A program made the translations under genes and the position numbers. A stretch of 35,419 nt of DNA from NCBI GenBank assembly GCA_944325105.1, contig CALUYW010000019.1:1-35419 (forward strand). Reading direction: 5' to 3'. The notes below the pieces were generated by a model, which was given only the letters and a program-made list of their open reading frames with translations, did not search any database and had not been told where the DNA came from. The stretch is from Candidatus Gastranaerophilales bacterium. Its GTDB lineage: Bacteria > Cyanobacteriota > Vampirovibrionia > Gastranaerophilales > Gastranaerophilaceae. This document shows, piece after piece, positions 15,245 to 22,792 of this stretch (positions within the stretch are counted from its first letter, which is position 1; each line of letters opens with the position of its first letter).

Positions 15245-16750
15245 ATGATATTTATTTTCTACATAACTCTATTTTTGTTTATTTTTGGACACGGGTTATA
15301 TTTCAATACAATTGATAATGATTTTTTTGCAAGATTAATAGTGGGAAAAACTTTTTTTCAAACAGGCGGACTTCTTGAGTGGGATTTTCTCTCTTATACG
15401 CCGACTCACAGATTTGTCGACCACGAATGGGGCTCCAGTCTTGTTTTTTATTTCTTGCAGTCACACTTTGGAGATGCAGGACTTTTAATATTTAAAGCCA
15501 TAATATACTTTTTTGCATTTTTTCTTATTACAAAAACAATACTGCTTCGAAACAAACAAATAAAAATTCACTTTTTGCCATTTTGGTTTTTAATAAATGC
15601 AATCCCTGCAATACTTTTTTCAACACTTAGATGCCAGTGTTTCACTTTTTTCTTTTTTGCCCTGTGGTTATACACATTAGAACGTGTAAGACTAAAAAAC
15701 GAGATAAGGCTTTTATGGATACTGCCGTCAACTATGTTAATCTGGGCAAATATGCATGGCGGATGTGTGGCAGGTTTTGGGCTGATTTTCCTATATATAT
15801 TAGGTGAATTTTTAAATAAAAAACCTGTTAAAAAATATATTGCAACTCTGTCCTTATGTTTTGCAGTGTTATTTATAAACCCCTACGGGCTTGAATATCT
15901 TAAGTTCTTATTTAGTGCAATAACGCTAAACAGAGAATTTATAACCGAGTGGCAACCAACCTTCAGCTCTATAGGAATAAAATACCACTACAAGTTTATC
16001 TTTTTTCTGTTAGCATTTCTGTTGCTTTTTGCAGCTTATACAATAAAATTTAAACCGAACATTAAAAAAACAGACAAAACAAAAGCTTTGGTTCTCTTTG
16101 TCACTTTTTTAATGGCCTTAAAATCGATAAGACTGCAGCCATTTTTTATATTCAGTGTCTTAACATATTGCTACGAGGATTTCTATAAGTTATTCCCCAT
16201 ACGCTTACCAAATAAAATCGATAACTTAAAAGAAATATTCTTTCTTCTGCTTATGTGCTTTTTTAGCACCTATGCGGCAATAAATACAAAACTAAAGTGC
16301 ACCGTATGGAATTTTCCAATTATGGAGATAGACTTTATAAAAACAAACAATATAAAAGGTAATCTGCTGTGCGAGTTCCATGACGGAAGCTTTGCAGCAT
16401 ACAGACTCTACCCTAACAATCTAATCTTTATGGATGGCAAATATGAAGAGGTCTATCCTAATGAATTAATTTACATGCTAAAAGATATTAACCTTGCAAA
16501 TAAAGGTTTTCGAGAGAAAATAAATAAATACAAAACAGATATAATAATAGTAACAAAAAGTTACAAAATATATGAAGAATTAAAAAAGGATAATAATTTT
16601 GTACAGGTAATCAGCAGCCCAAGATATGCACTTTTCCTAAAAAAAGAATTAATAAGAAAAGATTTTAGGGCACCGAGCGGCAATGCAAAATATTACACAA
16701 ACACAAAATTTGATACAAATATAAATTGGAGTTTAAAAAATGAAGATTAA
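15245..16750 (+). CDS. Polytopic membrane protein, GT-C glycosyltransferase-like
   Basis: This 501-residue inner-membrane protein has about ten hydrophobic helices followed by a soluble C-terminal domain (about 360-501). The first loop has NTIDNDFFARLIVGK with acidic D24 and D26, then WDFLSYTPTHRFVDHEWGSSLVFYFL. A later loop has IWANMHGGCVAGF. This pattern (acidic loop, D-FSYT, DHEW, WAN-HGG) occurs in a family of uncharacterised cyanobacterial and other bacterial membrane proteins with a GT-C/PMT-like fold, so transfer of a sugar from a lipid carrier is plausible but unproven. The C-terminal part shows NLIFMDGKYEEVYP. It overlaps the next gene by 11 bases. Translation seems to start from a leaderless transcript. 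Confidence 0.7.
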   Translation: MIFIFYITLFLFIFGHGLYFNTIDNDFFARLIVGKTFFQTGGLLEWDFLSYTPTHRFVDHEWGSSLVFYFLQSHFGDAGLLIFKAIIYFFAFFLITKTILLRNKQIKIHFLPFWFLINAIPAILFSTLRCQCFTFFFFALWLYTLERVRLKNEIRLLWILPSTMLIWANMHGGCVAGFGLIFLYILGEFLNKKPVKKYIATLSLCFAVLFINPYGLEYLKFLFSAITLNREFITEWQPTFSSIGIKYHYKFIFFLLAFLLLFAAYTIKFKPNIKKTDKTKALVLFVTFLMALKSIRLQPFFIFSVLTYCYEDFYKLFPIRLPNKIDNLKEIFFLLLMCFFSTYAAINTKLKCTVWNFPIMEIDFIKTNNIKGNLLCEFHDGSFAAYRLYPNNLIFMDGKYEEVYPNELIYMLKDINLANKGFREKINKYKTDIIIVTKSYKIYEELKKDNNFVQVISSPRYALFLKKELIRKDFRAPSGNAKYYTNTKFDTNINWSLKNED

Positions 16751-17174
16751 AAATATTATACTGTTTGGTTTTATCGTTTTGACTATTCAATCCGGTTTTG
16801 CAGCACAAACCACCATGCAAAAAGTTCAAAGAGGTGCTGACATTTATTTTAAAATTACAGACAGGCTTGAGCTCAGCTTAAACCAGCAAAGAAAAGCTTT
16901 TGGCATAAAACTTGAAGAGACTATGAGCCTTGTACCGCTTTTAAATGAAATTAAATCAAACGAAGAAAAACTTGCTCTACTTATGCAAGATTCAAAAAAA
17001 GACAACGAAGAAGAAATAAAAACACTCTACAATACAATTGAGCTTCAAAAAGGCATTGCAAGCCAGAAAAAACGGTACTATATATCAAGATACAGAGGAA
17101 TTTTAACCCAAGAACAAAATCAAAAACTTGATGAACTTATTTTTGATATTGCAAACGGATATTTAAAATTATAA
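16740..17174 (+). CDS. Exported Spy/CpxP-like helical protein
   Basis: This 144-residue protein has a clean signal peptide (KIKNIILFGFIVLTIQSGFA, cut after about residue 21). The mature part is all-helical and charged, with NQQRKAFGIKLEETMS and a C-terminal ILTQEQNQKLDEL that matches the LTxxQ motif of Spy/CpxP-type periplasmic proteins. Those bind unfolded or membrane-proximal proteins and metals; here the role is inferred only. The start lies 11 bases inside the preceding membrane-protein gene, implying coupled translation and perhaps a joint function at the envelope. A strong terminator follows. Confidence 0.7.
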   Translation: MKIKNIILFGFIVLTIQSGFAAQTTMQKVQRGADIYFKITDRLELSLNQQRKAFGIKLEETMSLVPLLNEIKSNEEKLALLMQDSKKDNEEEIKTLYNTIELQKGIASQKKRYYISRYRGILTQEQNQKLDELIFDIANGYLKL

Positions 17175-17179
17175 ATAAC

Positions 17180-17210
17180 AAAAAACCGCCCTATTAAAGG
17201 CGGTTTTTTT
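17180..17210. terminator. Bidirectional terminator between the Spy-like gene and rplT
   Basis: The stem AAAAACCGCC (17181-17190) pairs with GGCGGTTTTT (17199-17208) around an eight-base loop, with T-runs on both strands. It serves the converging 16740-17174 and rpmI-rplT transcripts. Confidence 0.9.
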
Positions 17211-17227
17211 AAAACATAAAAAACTAC

Positions 17228-17578
17228 TTATGCATTTTTCTTTGCAGTTTCTACAAGAACTGCAAAAGCTTCAGGTTCATTTACCGCAAGCTCAGCAAGC
17301 ATTTTTCTGTTAACTTGAATGTTTGCCTTTTTAAGCAAATTCATAAATTTTGAATAGCTTAAGTCCATAGAGCGAACTGCAGCATTAATACGCACAATCC
17401 AAAGCGAGCGCATATTTCTTTTTAGAACACGTCTGTCTCTGTACTGGTATTTAAGAGCCTTCATTACTGCACAGTTTGCAACTTTAAATATTCTTGAACG
17501 AGCACCAATAAAGCCCTTAGCTAATTTTAATATTTTTTTATGTCTTTTTCTAAGAACGTTTCCGCGTTTAACTCTCAT
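17228..17578 (-). CDS. rplT: 50S ribosomal protein L20
   Basis: bL20, 116 residues, is an early 23S rRNA-binding assembly protein. The sequence starts [22 protein letters not shown] and has the standard R-RDRR-LKR-MR-LWI-RINAA and SYS-FM--LKKA blocks. In many bacteria it autoregulates the rpmI-rplT mRNA. It lies 12 bases after rpmI and ends at the shared terminator. Confidence 0.98.
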   Translation of the reverse strand: MRVKRGNVLRKRHKKILKLAKGFIGARSRIFKVANCAVMKALKYQYRDRRVLKRNMRSLWIVRINAAVRSMDLSYSKFMNLLKKANIQVNRKMLAELAVNEPEAFAVLVETAKKNA

Positions 17579-17590
17579 TTTTCACCTTCC

Positions 17591-17800
17591 TTATCTTGAG
17601 TACTTCATGTAGGGTAACTCTTTTGAAATCAAAGCAACATTGCCTTCAAAAACTTCTACCATGCCTGATAGGCGTTTTTTTCTGGCTTGGCTCTTGTGTG
17701 CAAGAAGGTGACCTTTTCCTGCTTGACGTCTTAAAATTTTGCCCGATGCCGTAACTTTATACCTTTTTGCGGCAGAGCGGTGTGTTTTCATTTTAGGCAT
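17591..17800 (-). CDS. rpmI: 50S ribosomal protein L35
   Basis: bL35, 69 residues, reads MPKMKTHRSAAKRYKVTASGKI, then the basic RRQAGKGHLLAHKSQARKKR and a C-terminal YMKYSR. It is first in a two-gene operon with rplT. infC, the usual upstream partner, is absent; a separate promoter at 17875-17903 drives the pair. Confidence 0.97.
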   Translation of the reverse strand: MPKMKTHRSAAKRYKVTASGKILRRQAGKGHLLAHKSQARKKRLSGMVEVFEGNVALISKELPYMKYSR

Positions 17801-17874
17801 TTCTTACTCCATTTCTTGTTAATGTGTAACATTTCTCTTGCGCTATACCTAAAGAGCGCTTCAAGACATTAGGT

Positions 17875-17903
17875 ATTCTAAAACAAATACAAATATTTTG
17901 CAA
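17875..17903 (-). promoter_or_regulatory. Promoter of rpmI-rplT with a small leader hairpin
   Basis: On the minus strand TTGCAA (17903-17898) and TAGAAT (17880-17875) are exactly 17 bases apart, giving a start near 17868. The roughly 67-base leader contains a GCGCT/AGCGC stem (17859-17855 with 17844-17840). An 8-base inverted repeat (TTAGGTAT 17869-17876, ATACCTAA 17845-17852) straddles the -10 and the leader. An L20-type autoregulatory role is possible but not shown. Confidence 0.6.
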
Positions 17904-17943
17904 ACAAAATGCCCGTCGCCTTAACAAAAGGTAACGGGCATTT
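17904..17943 (-). terminator. Terminator of the prepilin gene
   Basis: On the minus strand AAATGCCCGT (17943-17934) pairs with ACGGGCATTT (17916-17907) around an imperfect inner stem, followed by a T-rich run. It lies 15 bases past the prepilin stop. Confidence 0.85.
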
Positions 17944-17958
17944 CAAGCAAGTTTCAAA

Positions 17959-18510
17959 CTACTTATCAGATTGATACATAGTTCTTTGAGCAACTGCACC
18001 GAATGGAAGTGCACCTGTGTCTGTAATCATTACAGCTAAGAAGTCAATTGTATTAGTATCATCTGCTGTAGGATAACCGTTTGTAATTTTATCCCTGTCG
18101 TCTTTGCTAATTGGGCCACGGTCGCCATTAACGTCAACAGCAATAATACAAGGGTCATTTGCAGTACAATTTCCTGCAGCTGTTGTCGGAACTTCATACC
18201 TAAAGCCGTCAGCAGTATAGAATGCTTTGTTATCACCTGCAGTAATATCTGACTGGATAACATTTGTTCTTCTCATAAGATAATCAACAAGCTCGTCTTG
18301 GCTTGTAATATCTTCCGGAGATTCATTGTTCATAGCCAAATTCAATGTAATTGCTTGGTTTAACACTGAAATAGCTTTTTTGTAACCTGTTTGGAACTCT
18401 TGTTGGTTAGTTCTGACTATAACACCAGGGATTGTCATGGCCGCAACTACACCAATGATTGCAAGCGTGATTAGCACCTCTGCAAGCGTGAATGCTGAAC
18501 TTTTCTTCAT
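17959..18510 (-). CDS. Type IV prepilin/pseudopilin-like protein
   Basis: This 183-residue protein begins MKKSSAFTLAEVLITLAIIGVV, a class III prepilin leader: short positive leader, F at +1 (F7), E at +5 (E11), then a hydrophobic helix to about residue 30. It would be cleaved by PilD and exported to a pilus or a type II secretion pseudopilus. Position -1 is Ala rather than the usual Gly. The globular part ends with acidic loops (DVNGDRGPISKDDRDKITNGYP) and an NDPCIIAVDVNG segment with paired cysteines (NCTANDPC), typical of the many such proteins in Melainabacteria. It has its own promoter and terminator, so it is monocistronic. Confidence 0.9.
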   Translation of the reverse strand: MKKSSAFTLAEVLITLAIIGVVAAMTIPGVIVRTNQQEFQTGYKKAISVLNQAITLNLAMNNESPEDITSQDELVDYLMRRTNVIQSDITAGDNKAFYTADGFRYEVPTTAAGNCTANDPCIIAVDVNGDRGPISKDDRDKITNGYPTADDTNTIDFLAVMITDTGALPFGAVAQRTMYQSDK

Positions 18511-18562
18511 TTCGTAAACCTTTCTACTTATATTTTCTATCCTGCTGTCTGTATTTTTCTTT

Positions 18563-18591
18563 ATTATATTGTATTTTTTAAATTAAGTCTA
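18563..18591 (-). promoter_or_regulatory. Promoter of the prepilin gene
   Basis: On the minus strand TAGACT (18591-18586) and a perfect TATAAT (18568-18563) are spaced by 17 bases. Transcription would start near 18556, giving a leader of about 46 bases. Confidence 0.65.
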
Positions 18592-18660
18592 CAGATTTAA
18601 TAAAACATTACCACAAAAATATGATAAGATAACAAAAGTTAGCTATATGTGAGGTAAAAA

Positions 18661-19815
18661 ATGGAAAATTTTGAGTTCAAATGTCCTACAAAAATCATCT
18701 TTGGAGCCGATACGATACAAAAATTAAAAAACGAAATACAGAAAGATAAAAAAATATTAATAACGTATGGCGGCGGCTCTATCAGAAAAAATGGAGTCCT
18801 AAAACAAGTAAAAGAGGCGCTTGAGGGCTTTAACTACAGTGAATTTGGCGGAATTGAACCAAACCCTAAATTTGAAACCCTTATGGAAGCAGTAAAAATA
18901 GTAAAAGAGGGAGGTTATAACTTCCTGCTTGCGGTTGGCGGCGGCTCGGTTCTTGATGGGACAAAGTTTATTGCAGCAGCTTCAAAATTTGAGGGAGACC
19001 CATGGGATATTTTAACAAAAGGAGCAGAAGTTAAAGATGCCGTTGAGCTTGCAGATGTTATAACTCTGCCTGCAACAGGCTCTGAGATGAACTGTGGAGC
19101 TGTTATATCAAGACTTTCCACAAAAGAAAAATTTGCTTTTATGTCAGAGAAAGTATACCCAAAATTCTCAATTATCGACCCGAAAGTTACTTATACTCTT
19201 CCTGAAAAACAAACCGTAAACGGCATAGTTGACACTTTTGTACATGTCATGGAACAGTATGCAACGTACGATGTAAACACGCCTCTTCAAGACCAGTGGG
19301 CACTTGGAATAATAAAAACCCTTATTGAAGAGGGGCCAAAAGTCCTAAAAGAGCCCAAAAACTATGAAGCGAGAGCAAATATTTTCTGGTGCGCAACTTG
19401 CGGGCTCAACTACTGGATAAGCTTAGGCGCAGTTCAAGACTGGTCAACACATATGATAGGGCATGAACTAACAGCTCTATACGGATTGGACCATGGGGAA
19501 ACTCTTGCAATAATTATGCCAAGTTTATGGCATGTCATGAAAAAAGACAAAATGGAAAAGCTTGCAAAAATGGCAATAGAGGTCTATGGGGCTAATGAAT
19601 TTTTACCAAAGAGTCTGCTTGCAGATATTGCAATTAAAAGAACGGAAAAATTCTTCCATAAAATAGGAAGAAAAACAAAACTAAAGGAATATGGCATCAA
19701 CCCAAAAGAGGCAGCAGCCGAAATTAAAAAACGATTCAACAAAAGAGGCACCGTTCTTGGCGAAAGAGGAAATATTACACCTGAAGTTGCCTATGAAATA
19801 GTACTTAATGCTTAA
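18661..19815 (+). CDS. Iron-containing alcohol dehydrogenase (butanol dehydrogenase/YqhD type)
   Basis: This 384-residue cytoplasmic enzyme probably reduces aldehydes to alcohols with NAD(P)H, fitting a fermentative life. It opens FEFKCPTKIIFGADTI and has the cofactor loops YGGGSIRKNG and VGGGSVLDGTKFIAAA, then LPATGSEMN. The metal-site segments are DTFVHVMEQY and HMIGHELTALYGLDHGETLAI. The GSI-K-G element and TGSEMN put it with the BdhA/YqhD group rather than with glycerol or lactaldehyde dehydrogenases. GTGAGG lies upstream of the ATG. No clear -35/-10 is seen, though TATGAT and TAAGAT boxes lie about 35-45 bases upstream. It overlaps the next minus-strand gene by four bases, tail to tail. 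Confidence 0.93.
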   Translation: MENFEFKCPTKIIFGADTIQKLKNEIQKDKKILITYGGGSIRKNGVLKQVKEALEGFNYSEFGGIEPNPKFETLMEAVKIVKEGGYNFLLAVGGGSVLDGTKFIAAASKFEGDPWDILTKGAEVKDAVELADVITLPATGSEMNCGAVISRLSTKEKFAFMSEKVYPKFSIIDPKVTYTLPEKQTVNGIVDTFVHVMEQYATYDVNTPLQDQWALGIIKTLIEEGPKVLKEPKNYEARANIFWCATCGLNYWISLGAVQDWSTHMIGHELTALYGLDHGETLAIIMPSLWHVMKKDKMEKLAKMAIEVYGANEFLPKSLLADIAIKRTEKFFHKIGRKTKLKEYGINPKEAAAEIKKRFNKRGTVLGERGNITPEVAYEIVLNA

Positions 19816-20402
19816 AAGTCACACCTTAGGTAATCAAAAACCTTAACAATGCACCCTAAAAGCTCTTGGGGTGCTTTGTTTTCATCCACCTCTAAAGTAA
19901 TTGTAGGTATATTTCTCTCAACACCACAATAAGTACCAAAGCTCCCAGCGGTCGGATAACCGATATCAGCTTGTACAGGGTATCTTGTAATTTGAGATAT
20001 TTGTCTAGCAAGCTCCAGCGCAGGGCCGTCATAGTTTACTATTTTATATGGAGCATGCAGGGTTAATATTGCATCAAACTTATTTTTTTCAATCAAATCT
20101 ACAAGAAACTTTGTTTCCTCTTCACTTGCAGGACTTGCACCGCCATAATAATCATCTTTTTTTGTAAGGCACCAGTTTTTTGTAGGAAAATTTCTGTTTA
20201 AATCTACCCCGTTTTTGTTAACTCTTTTATTGTTTGAATTAAGACGAGGAATAAAAAAGAGAGTATTTTTGGAATTTTGATAATCCTTTTTCAAATATTC
20301 GTTTATAAAAAACTCACCCTGCGGTTCGTCCCCATGAAAAACTCCGACTATAAGAATTTTCTTTAAGCCGGAGTTATTTATGATTTTTAAATCTATTGTC
20401 AA
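19812..20402 (-). CDS. M14-family zinc carboxypeptidase, MpaA-like
   Basis: This 196-residue protein is a compact M14 peptidase. Zinc and catalytic residues are visible in order: H23 and E26 (FHGDEPQG), R70 (GVDLNRNFPT), H116 (LTLHAPY) and E171 (TLEVDEN). YYGGASPASEEET is also typical of the MpaA/succinylglutamate-desuccinylase-like branch, which in MpaA removes diaminopimelate from recycled murein peptides. No signal peptide is present, so it would act in the cytoplasm on recycled or imported peptides. The start is TTG 20402, just after AGGG; only nine bases separate it from the stop of the response-regulator gene, so the two are cotranscribed. Confidence 0.85.
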   Translation of the reverse strand: MTIDLKIINNSGLKKILIVGVFHGDEPQGEFFINEYLKKDYQNSKNTLFFIPRLNSNNKRVNKNGVDLNRNFPTKNWCLTKKDDYYGGASPASEEETKFLVDLIEKNKFDAILTLHAPYKIVNYDGPALELARQISQITRYPVQADIGYPTAGSFGTYCGVERNIPTITLEVDENKAPQELLGCIVKVFDYLRCDF

Positions 20403-20412
20403 AACAAAACCC

Positions 20413-21159
20413 TTAGTTTATGCGCTGAAACATATAACCAATACCGCGAGCAGTCAAGATAAGCTCAGGATTAGCCGGGTCAGCCTCAAGTTTTGAGCGC
20501 AAACGTGAAATATGAACGTCAACCACACGTGTGTCTATACGATGGTCCGGAGGATAAGCCCAAACATGCTGCAAAATTTCATTTCTTGAATAAGCTTGTC
20601 CTGAGTTATTAACAAGAAGTTCAAGAAGAGAAAACTCCATGCCTGTAAGGCGAATTCTTTCATTTTTGCGATAAACCTGACGACGCGCTGTGTCGATTTT
20701 GATTTGACCTGTTGTAATAACATTTTTAGCAGTTTTACCCGTAGGTGCTGCAACTTCTTTTGTTGTAGTTCTTCTTAAAACTGCTTTAACACGAGCTTCA
20801 AGCTCTTTTGGGCTAAAAGGTTTAATAACATAATCATCAGCACCAAGTTCAAGACCTGTTATTCTTTCTGAAACATCACCAAGAGCAGTAAGTATAATAA
20901 TCGGAACATCAGATGTACGTCTTATTTCTCTTGTAACACCGTAACCGTCCATCTTTGGCATCATAACATCCAAAATTACAAGGTCAGGCGCGGTTTTATT
21001 GTATACTTCAACGGCTTCTTCACCGTCTTCGGCCGTAACTACATCGTATCCAACCATTTTAAGGCGGGTTTCAAGAATTCTTCTAATACTAGCTTCATCA
21101 TCCACTACAAGGACTCTCTGCTTTGAGTCGCTGCTTTCATTTTGGATTTCTTCGGTCAT
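20413..21159 (-). CDS. rpaB: RpaB-like OmpR-family response regulator
   Basis: 248 residues. The receiver domain (about 14-130) has acidic D20 and D21, phospho-acceptor D64 in ILDVMMPKMDGYG, T91 and K113 in VIKPFSPKELEAR. A winged-helix DNA-binding domain follows (about 152-248), with RLTGMEFSLLELLVNNSGQ, RVVDVHISRLRSKLE and PELILTARGIGYMFQRI. The whole protein aligns by eye with cyanobacterial RpaB, from DDEASIRRILETRL to the C-terminus. RpaB is an essential cyanobacterial regulator of high-light and photosynthesis genes; here no such genes are present, so its targets must differ. The cognate kinase is not in the window. AGGA lies upstream of the ATG. Confidence 0.92.
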   Translation of the reverse strand: MTEEIQNESSDSKQRVLVVDDEASIRRILETRLKMVGYDVVTAEDGEEAVEVYNKTAPDLVILDVMMPKMDGYGVTREIRRTSDVPIIILTALGDVSERITGLELGADDYVIKPFSPKELEARVKAVLRRTTTKEVAAPTGKTAKNVITTGQIKIDTARRQVYRKNERIRLTGMEFSLLELLVNNSGQAYSRNEILQHVWAYPPDHRIDTRVVDVHISRLRSKLEADPANPELILTARGIGYMFQRIN

Positions 21160-21285
21160 TTGTCGGTGTCCTTTTCTTCCTTATCGCTAAAATCTTAACT
21201 TACTTATATTTTATTACAAAATATTTATTTTCTTAAACATATATTAACATATAATAATTTTTTTTAAAAGAAAAATATTTAAAAA

Positions 21286-21315
21286 AAATAAATGCCGGCT
21301 TTTTGGGGCCGGCTT
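21286..21315 (-). terminator. Rho-independent terminator of the coiled-coil gene
   Basis: On the minus strand GCCGGC (21313-21308) pairs with GCCGGC (21299-21294) around an eight-base loop, followed by ATTTATTTTTTTT. Confidence 0.8.
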
Positions 21316-21346
21316 GTTAATTGGTTTAAGATTAAAGTTTAGGAAG

Positions 21347-21907
21347 TTAAGATAATTTTATTGCGTCATTTTCTATGTTTTGACCTTCTTGTTCGCTTAC
21401 TGCTTGATATTCAGCTTCAATTGCTTTGATTTGAGTTTCAAGAGTTAATTTTTCTTGTTCAAGGTCTTGTTCCTGACGGTTAAGCTCTTGAGCATACTGG
21501 TCAGCGTACGCCTTTAGCTCTTCTTGGTAAATGTTATTAAATATCAAATACGGTTGAACTTGCCCGTTTTGTATATAACCTGTCATCGAATTAGGGTCAA
21601 GTGAGTATTGATACTGACCGCCGGTTGCTTGATTAACGGCTTGCATTTGTTGAAGGTAGGCATTAGTTTTGATTTGAGCAGACTGATAGGCGATATTAGA
21701 TGATTGACCAAGGAAGTTTAACTGTGTACCAAATACCGAAGACGGTGCACTTGTTGCTTCCTGATAGGTAATTTTACCATCAGCAACTGCCGCTGACATT
21801 TCTTGCATATCCATCAATTTTTGACTGATTTGTATTAATCTGTTTTGATAAACACTAAGTCTTTGCTTGAGCTGCATTTTCCTTAGTGATAAGAACACCC
21901 AAGACAT
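21347..21907 (-). CDS. Coiled-coil, Gln-rich protein of unknown family
   Basis: 186 residues, not recognised. There are two helical, heptad-like regions, about 8-45 (LRKMQLKQRLSVYQNRLIQI) and about 128-178 (QEELKAYADQYAQELNRQ onward). Between them is a Gln/Ser/Tyr-rich middle (SNIAYQSAQIKTNAYLQQMQ and YQYSLDPNSMTGYIQ). It has no signal peptide or membrane segment. AGGAGG seven bases before the ATG supports the start at 21907. The leader holds four copies of TAACCT (plus-strand sense), and a strong terminator follows, so it is an independent, well-defined gene. Its size and composition would suit a lineage-specific structural, secretion-related or chaperone protein, but that is a guess. Confidence 0.75.
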   Translation of the reverse strand: MSWVFLSLRKMQLKQRLSVYQNRLIQISQKLMDMQEMSAAVADGKITYQEATSAPSSVFGTQLNFLGQSSNIAYQSAQIKTNAYLQQMQAVNQATGGQYQYSLDPNSMTGYIQNGQVQPYLIFNNIYQEELKAYADQYAQELNRQEQDLEQEKLTLETQIKAIEAEYQAVSEQEGQNIENDAIKLS

Positions 21908-21918
21908 GCTCTGCCTCC

Positions 21919-21968
21919 TAACCTTAACCTTTAATCTTTAACCTTTTAGTAATATCTAAAACTAACCT
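21919..21968 (+). repeat. Four TAACCT hexamers in the leader of the coiled-coil gene
   Basis: TAACCT occurs at 21919-21924, 21925-21930, 21939-21944 and 21963-21968 (AGGTTA on the minus strand, reading toward the gene). The first two are adjacent. They lie 12-60 bases before the start codon and could bind a regulator or be a simple local expansion. Confidence 0.6.
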
Positions 21969-22051
21969 TACATTTTAATAAAGTATTTTTACTTTAGATT
22001 ATTGCCTAAAAAGAAAGTTTTTGTTTACAAAAGTTAATAATAGGGCAAAGA

Positions 22052-22792
22052 CTAGTATTTAGCGCAAATTCTAGCTTCATGTGCGTAGTATTCTATTTCA
22101 TCATTCAGGGGCAACAAGGGGATTTTACAGTTGTATTTTGTATTCAGTGCCAATTGCAGCAAATAGTCACAAAAATGAGGGTTTTTAGGTAAAAAAGGCC
22201 CATGTAGATATGTGCCAAAAACATTTTTGTACCTTGCACCCTCTGTTTTATCAAAACCGTTATTACCATTGCCTACTTTTATTTTAAACAAGGGCTCCGC
22301 TTCTTCTCCCAAATATGTTAAGCCGCAATGGTTTTCAAAACCTACAATCGTCCTTATAGGAAGAAAATCACAAATTGCCGTAACATTGCCGATAAATCTC
22401 TTATCTCCCGCCTGAGTATGAATATCAAGCAGGGAAATCCCTCTCAATTTTTGATTATCCGAAGTTAAATAATATTTCCCAAAAAGCTGATAAGAACCGC
22501 ATATAGCAAGCATAGGCTTGTCCATTTGTGCGGCCCTTAGAAGTTCAACGCCATTTCTTATTAACTCATTTGCCGCCAAGACCTGTTGATTATCCTGACC
22601 GCCACCTGCAAAAAACAAGTCATAATCGTCAGCATTTATATTATCACCTGTTTTAATTTGAACTACTTCAGTCTGAATATCTCTCCATTTTGCACGCTTA
22701 AAGAGCGCCAAAACATTACCCATATCACCATAGATATTGAGTAAATCCGGATACAAGTGAGCTATTTTTAATTTAAGAGGAGTTGTTTGCAT
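22052..22792 (-). CDS. gatD: Lipid II isoglutaminyl synthase glutaminase subunit GatD
   Basis: This 246-residue class I glutamine amidotransferase is of the CobB/CobQ-like GatD type. The sequence opens LKIAHLYPDLLNIYGDMGNVLALFKRA, and the key residues are present: nucleophile C98 (MLAICGSYQLFG), H197 (GTYLHGPFLPKNP) and R132 (the Gln-binding Arg). GatD supplies ammonia to MurT, which amidates the alpha-carboxyl of D-Glu in the lipid II peptide stem. MurT, normally adjacent, is not in this window. The gene starts 25 bases inside the end of proS, where GAGGCGG gives the ribosome-binding site, so it is translated from the proS mRNA. Confidence 0.88.
   Translation of the reverse strand: MQTTPLKLKIAHLYPDLLNIYGDMGNVLALFKRAKWRDIQTEVVQIKTGDNINADDYDLFFAGGGQDNQQVLAANELIRNGVELLRAAQMDKPMLAICGSYQLFGKYYLTSDNQKLRGISLLDIHTQAGDKRFIGNVTAICDFLPIRTIVGFENHCGLTYLGEEAEPLFKIKVGNGNNGFDKTEGARYKNVFGTYLHGPFLPKNPHFCDYLLQLALNTKYNCKIPLLPLNDEIEYYAHEARICAKY

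Noticed and set aside
22015-22045. HLR1-like RpaB-binding site (TTTACAAA near 22,024)
   Set aside because: The second half-site does not match the required direct repeat, so it is not a credible RpaB target.
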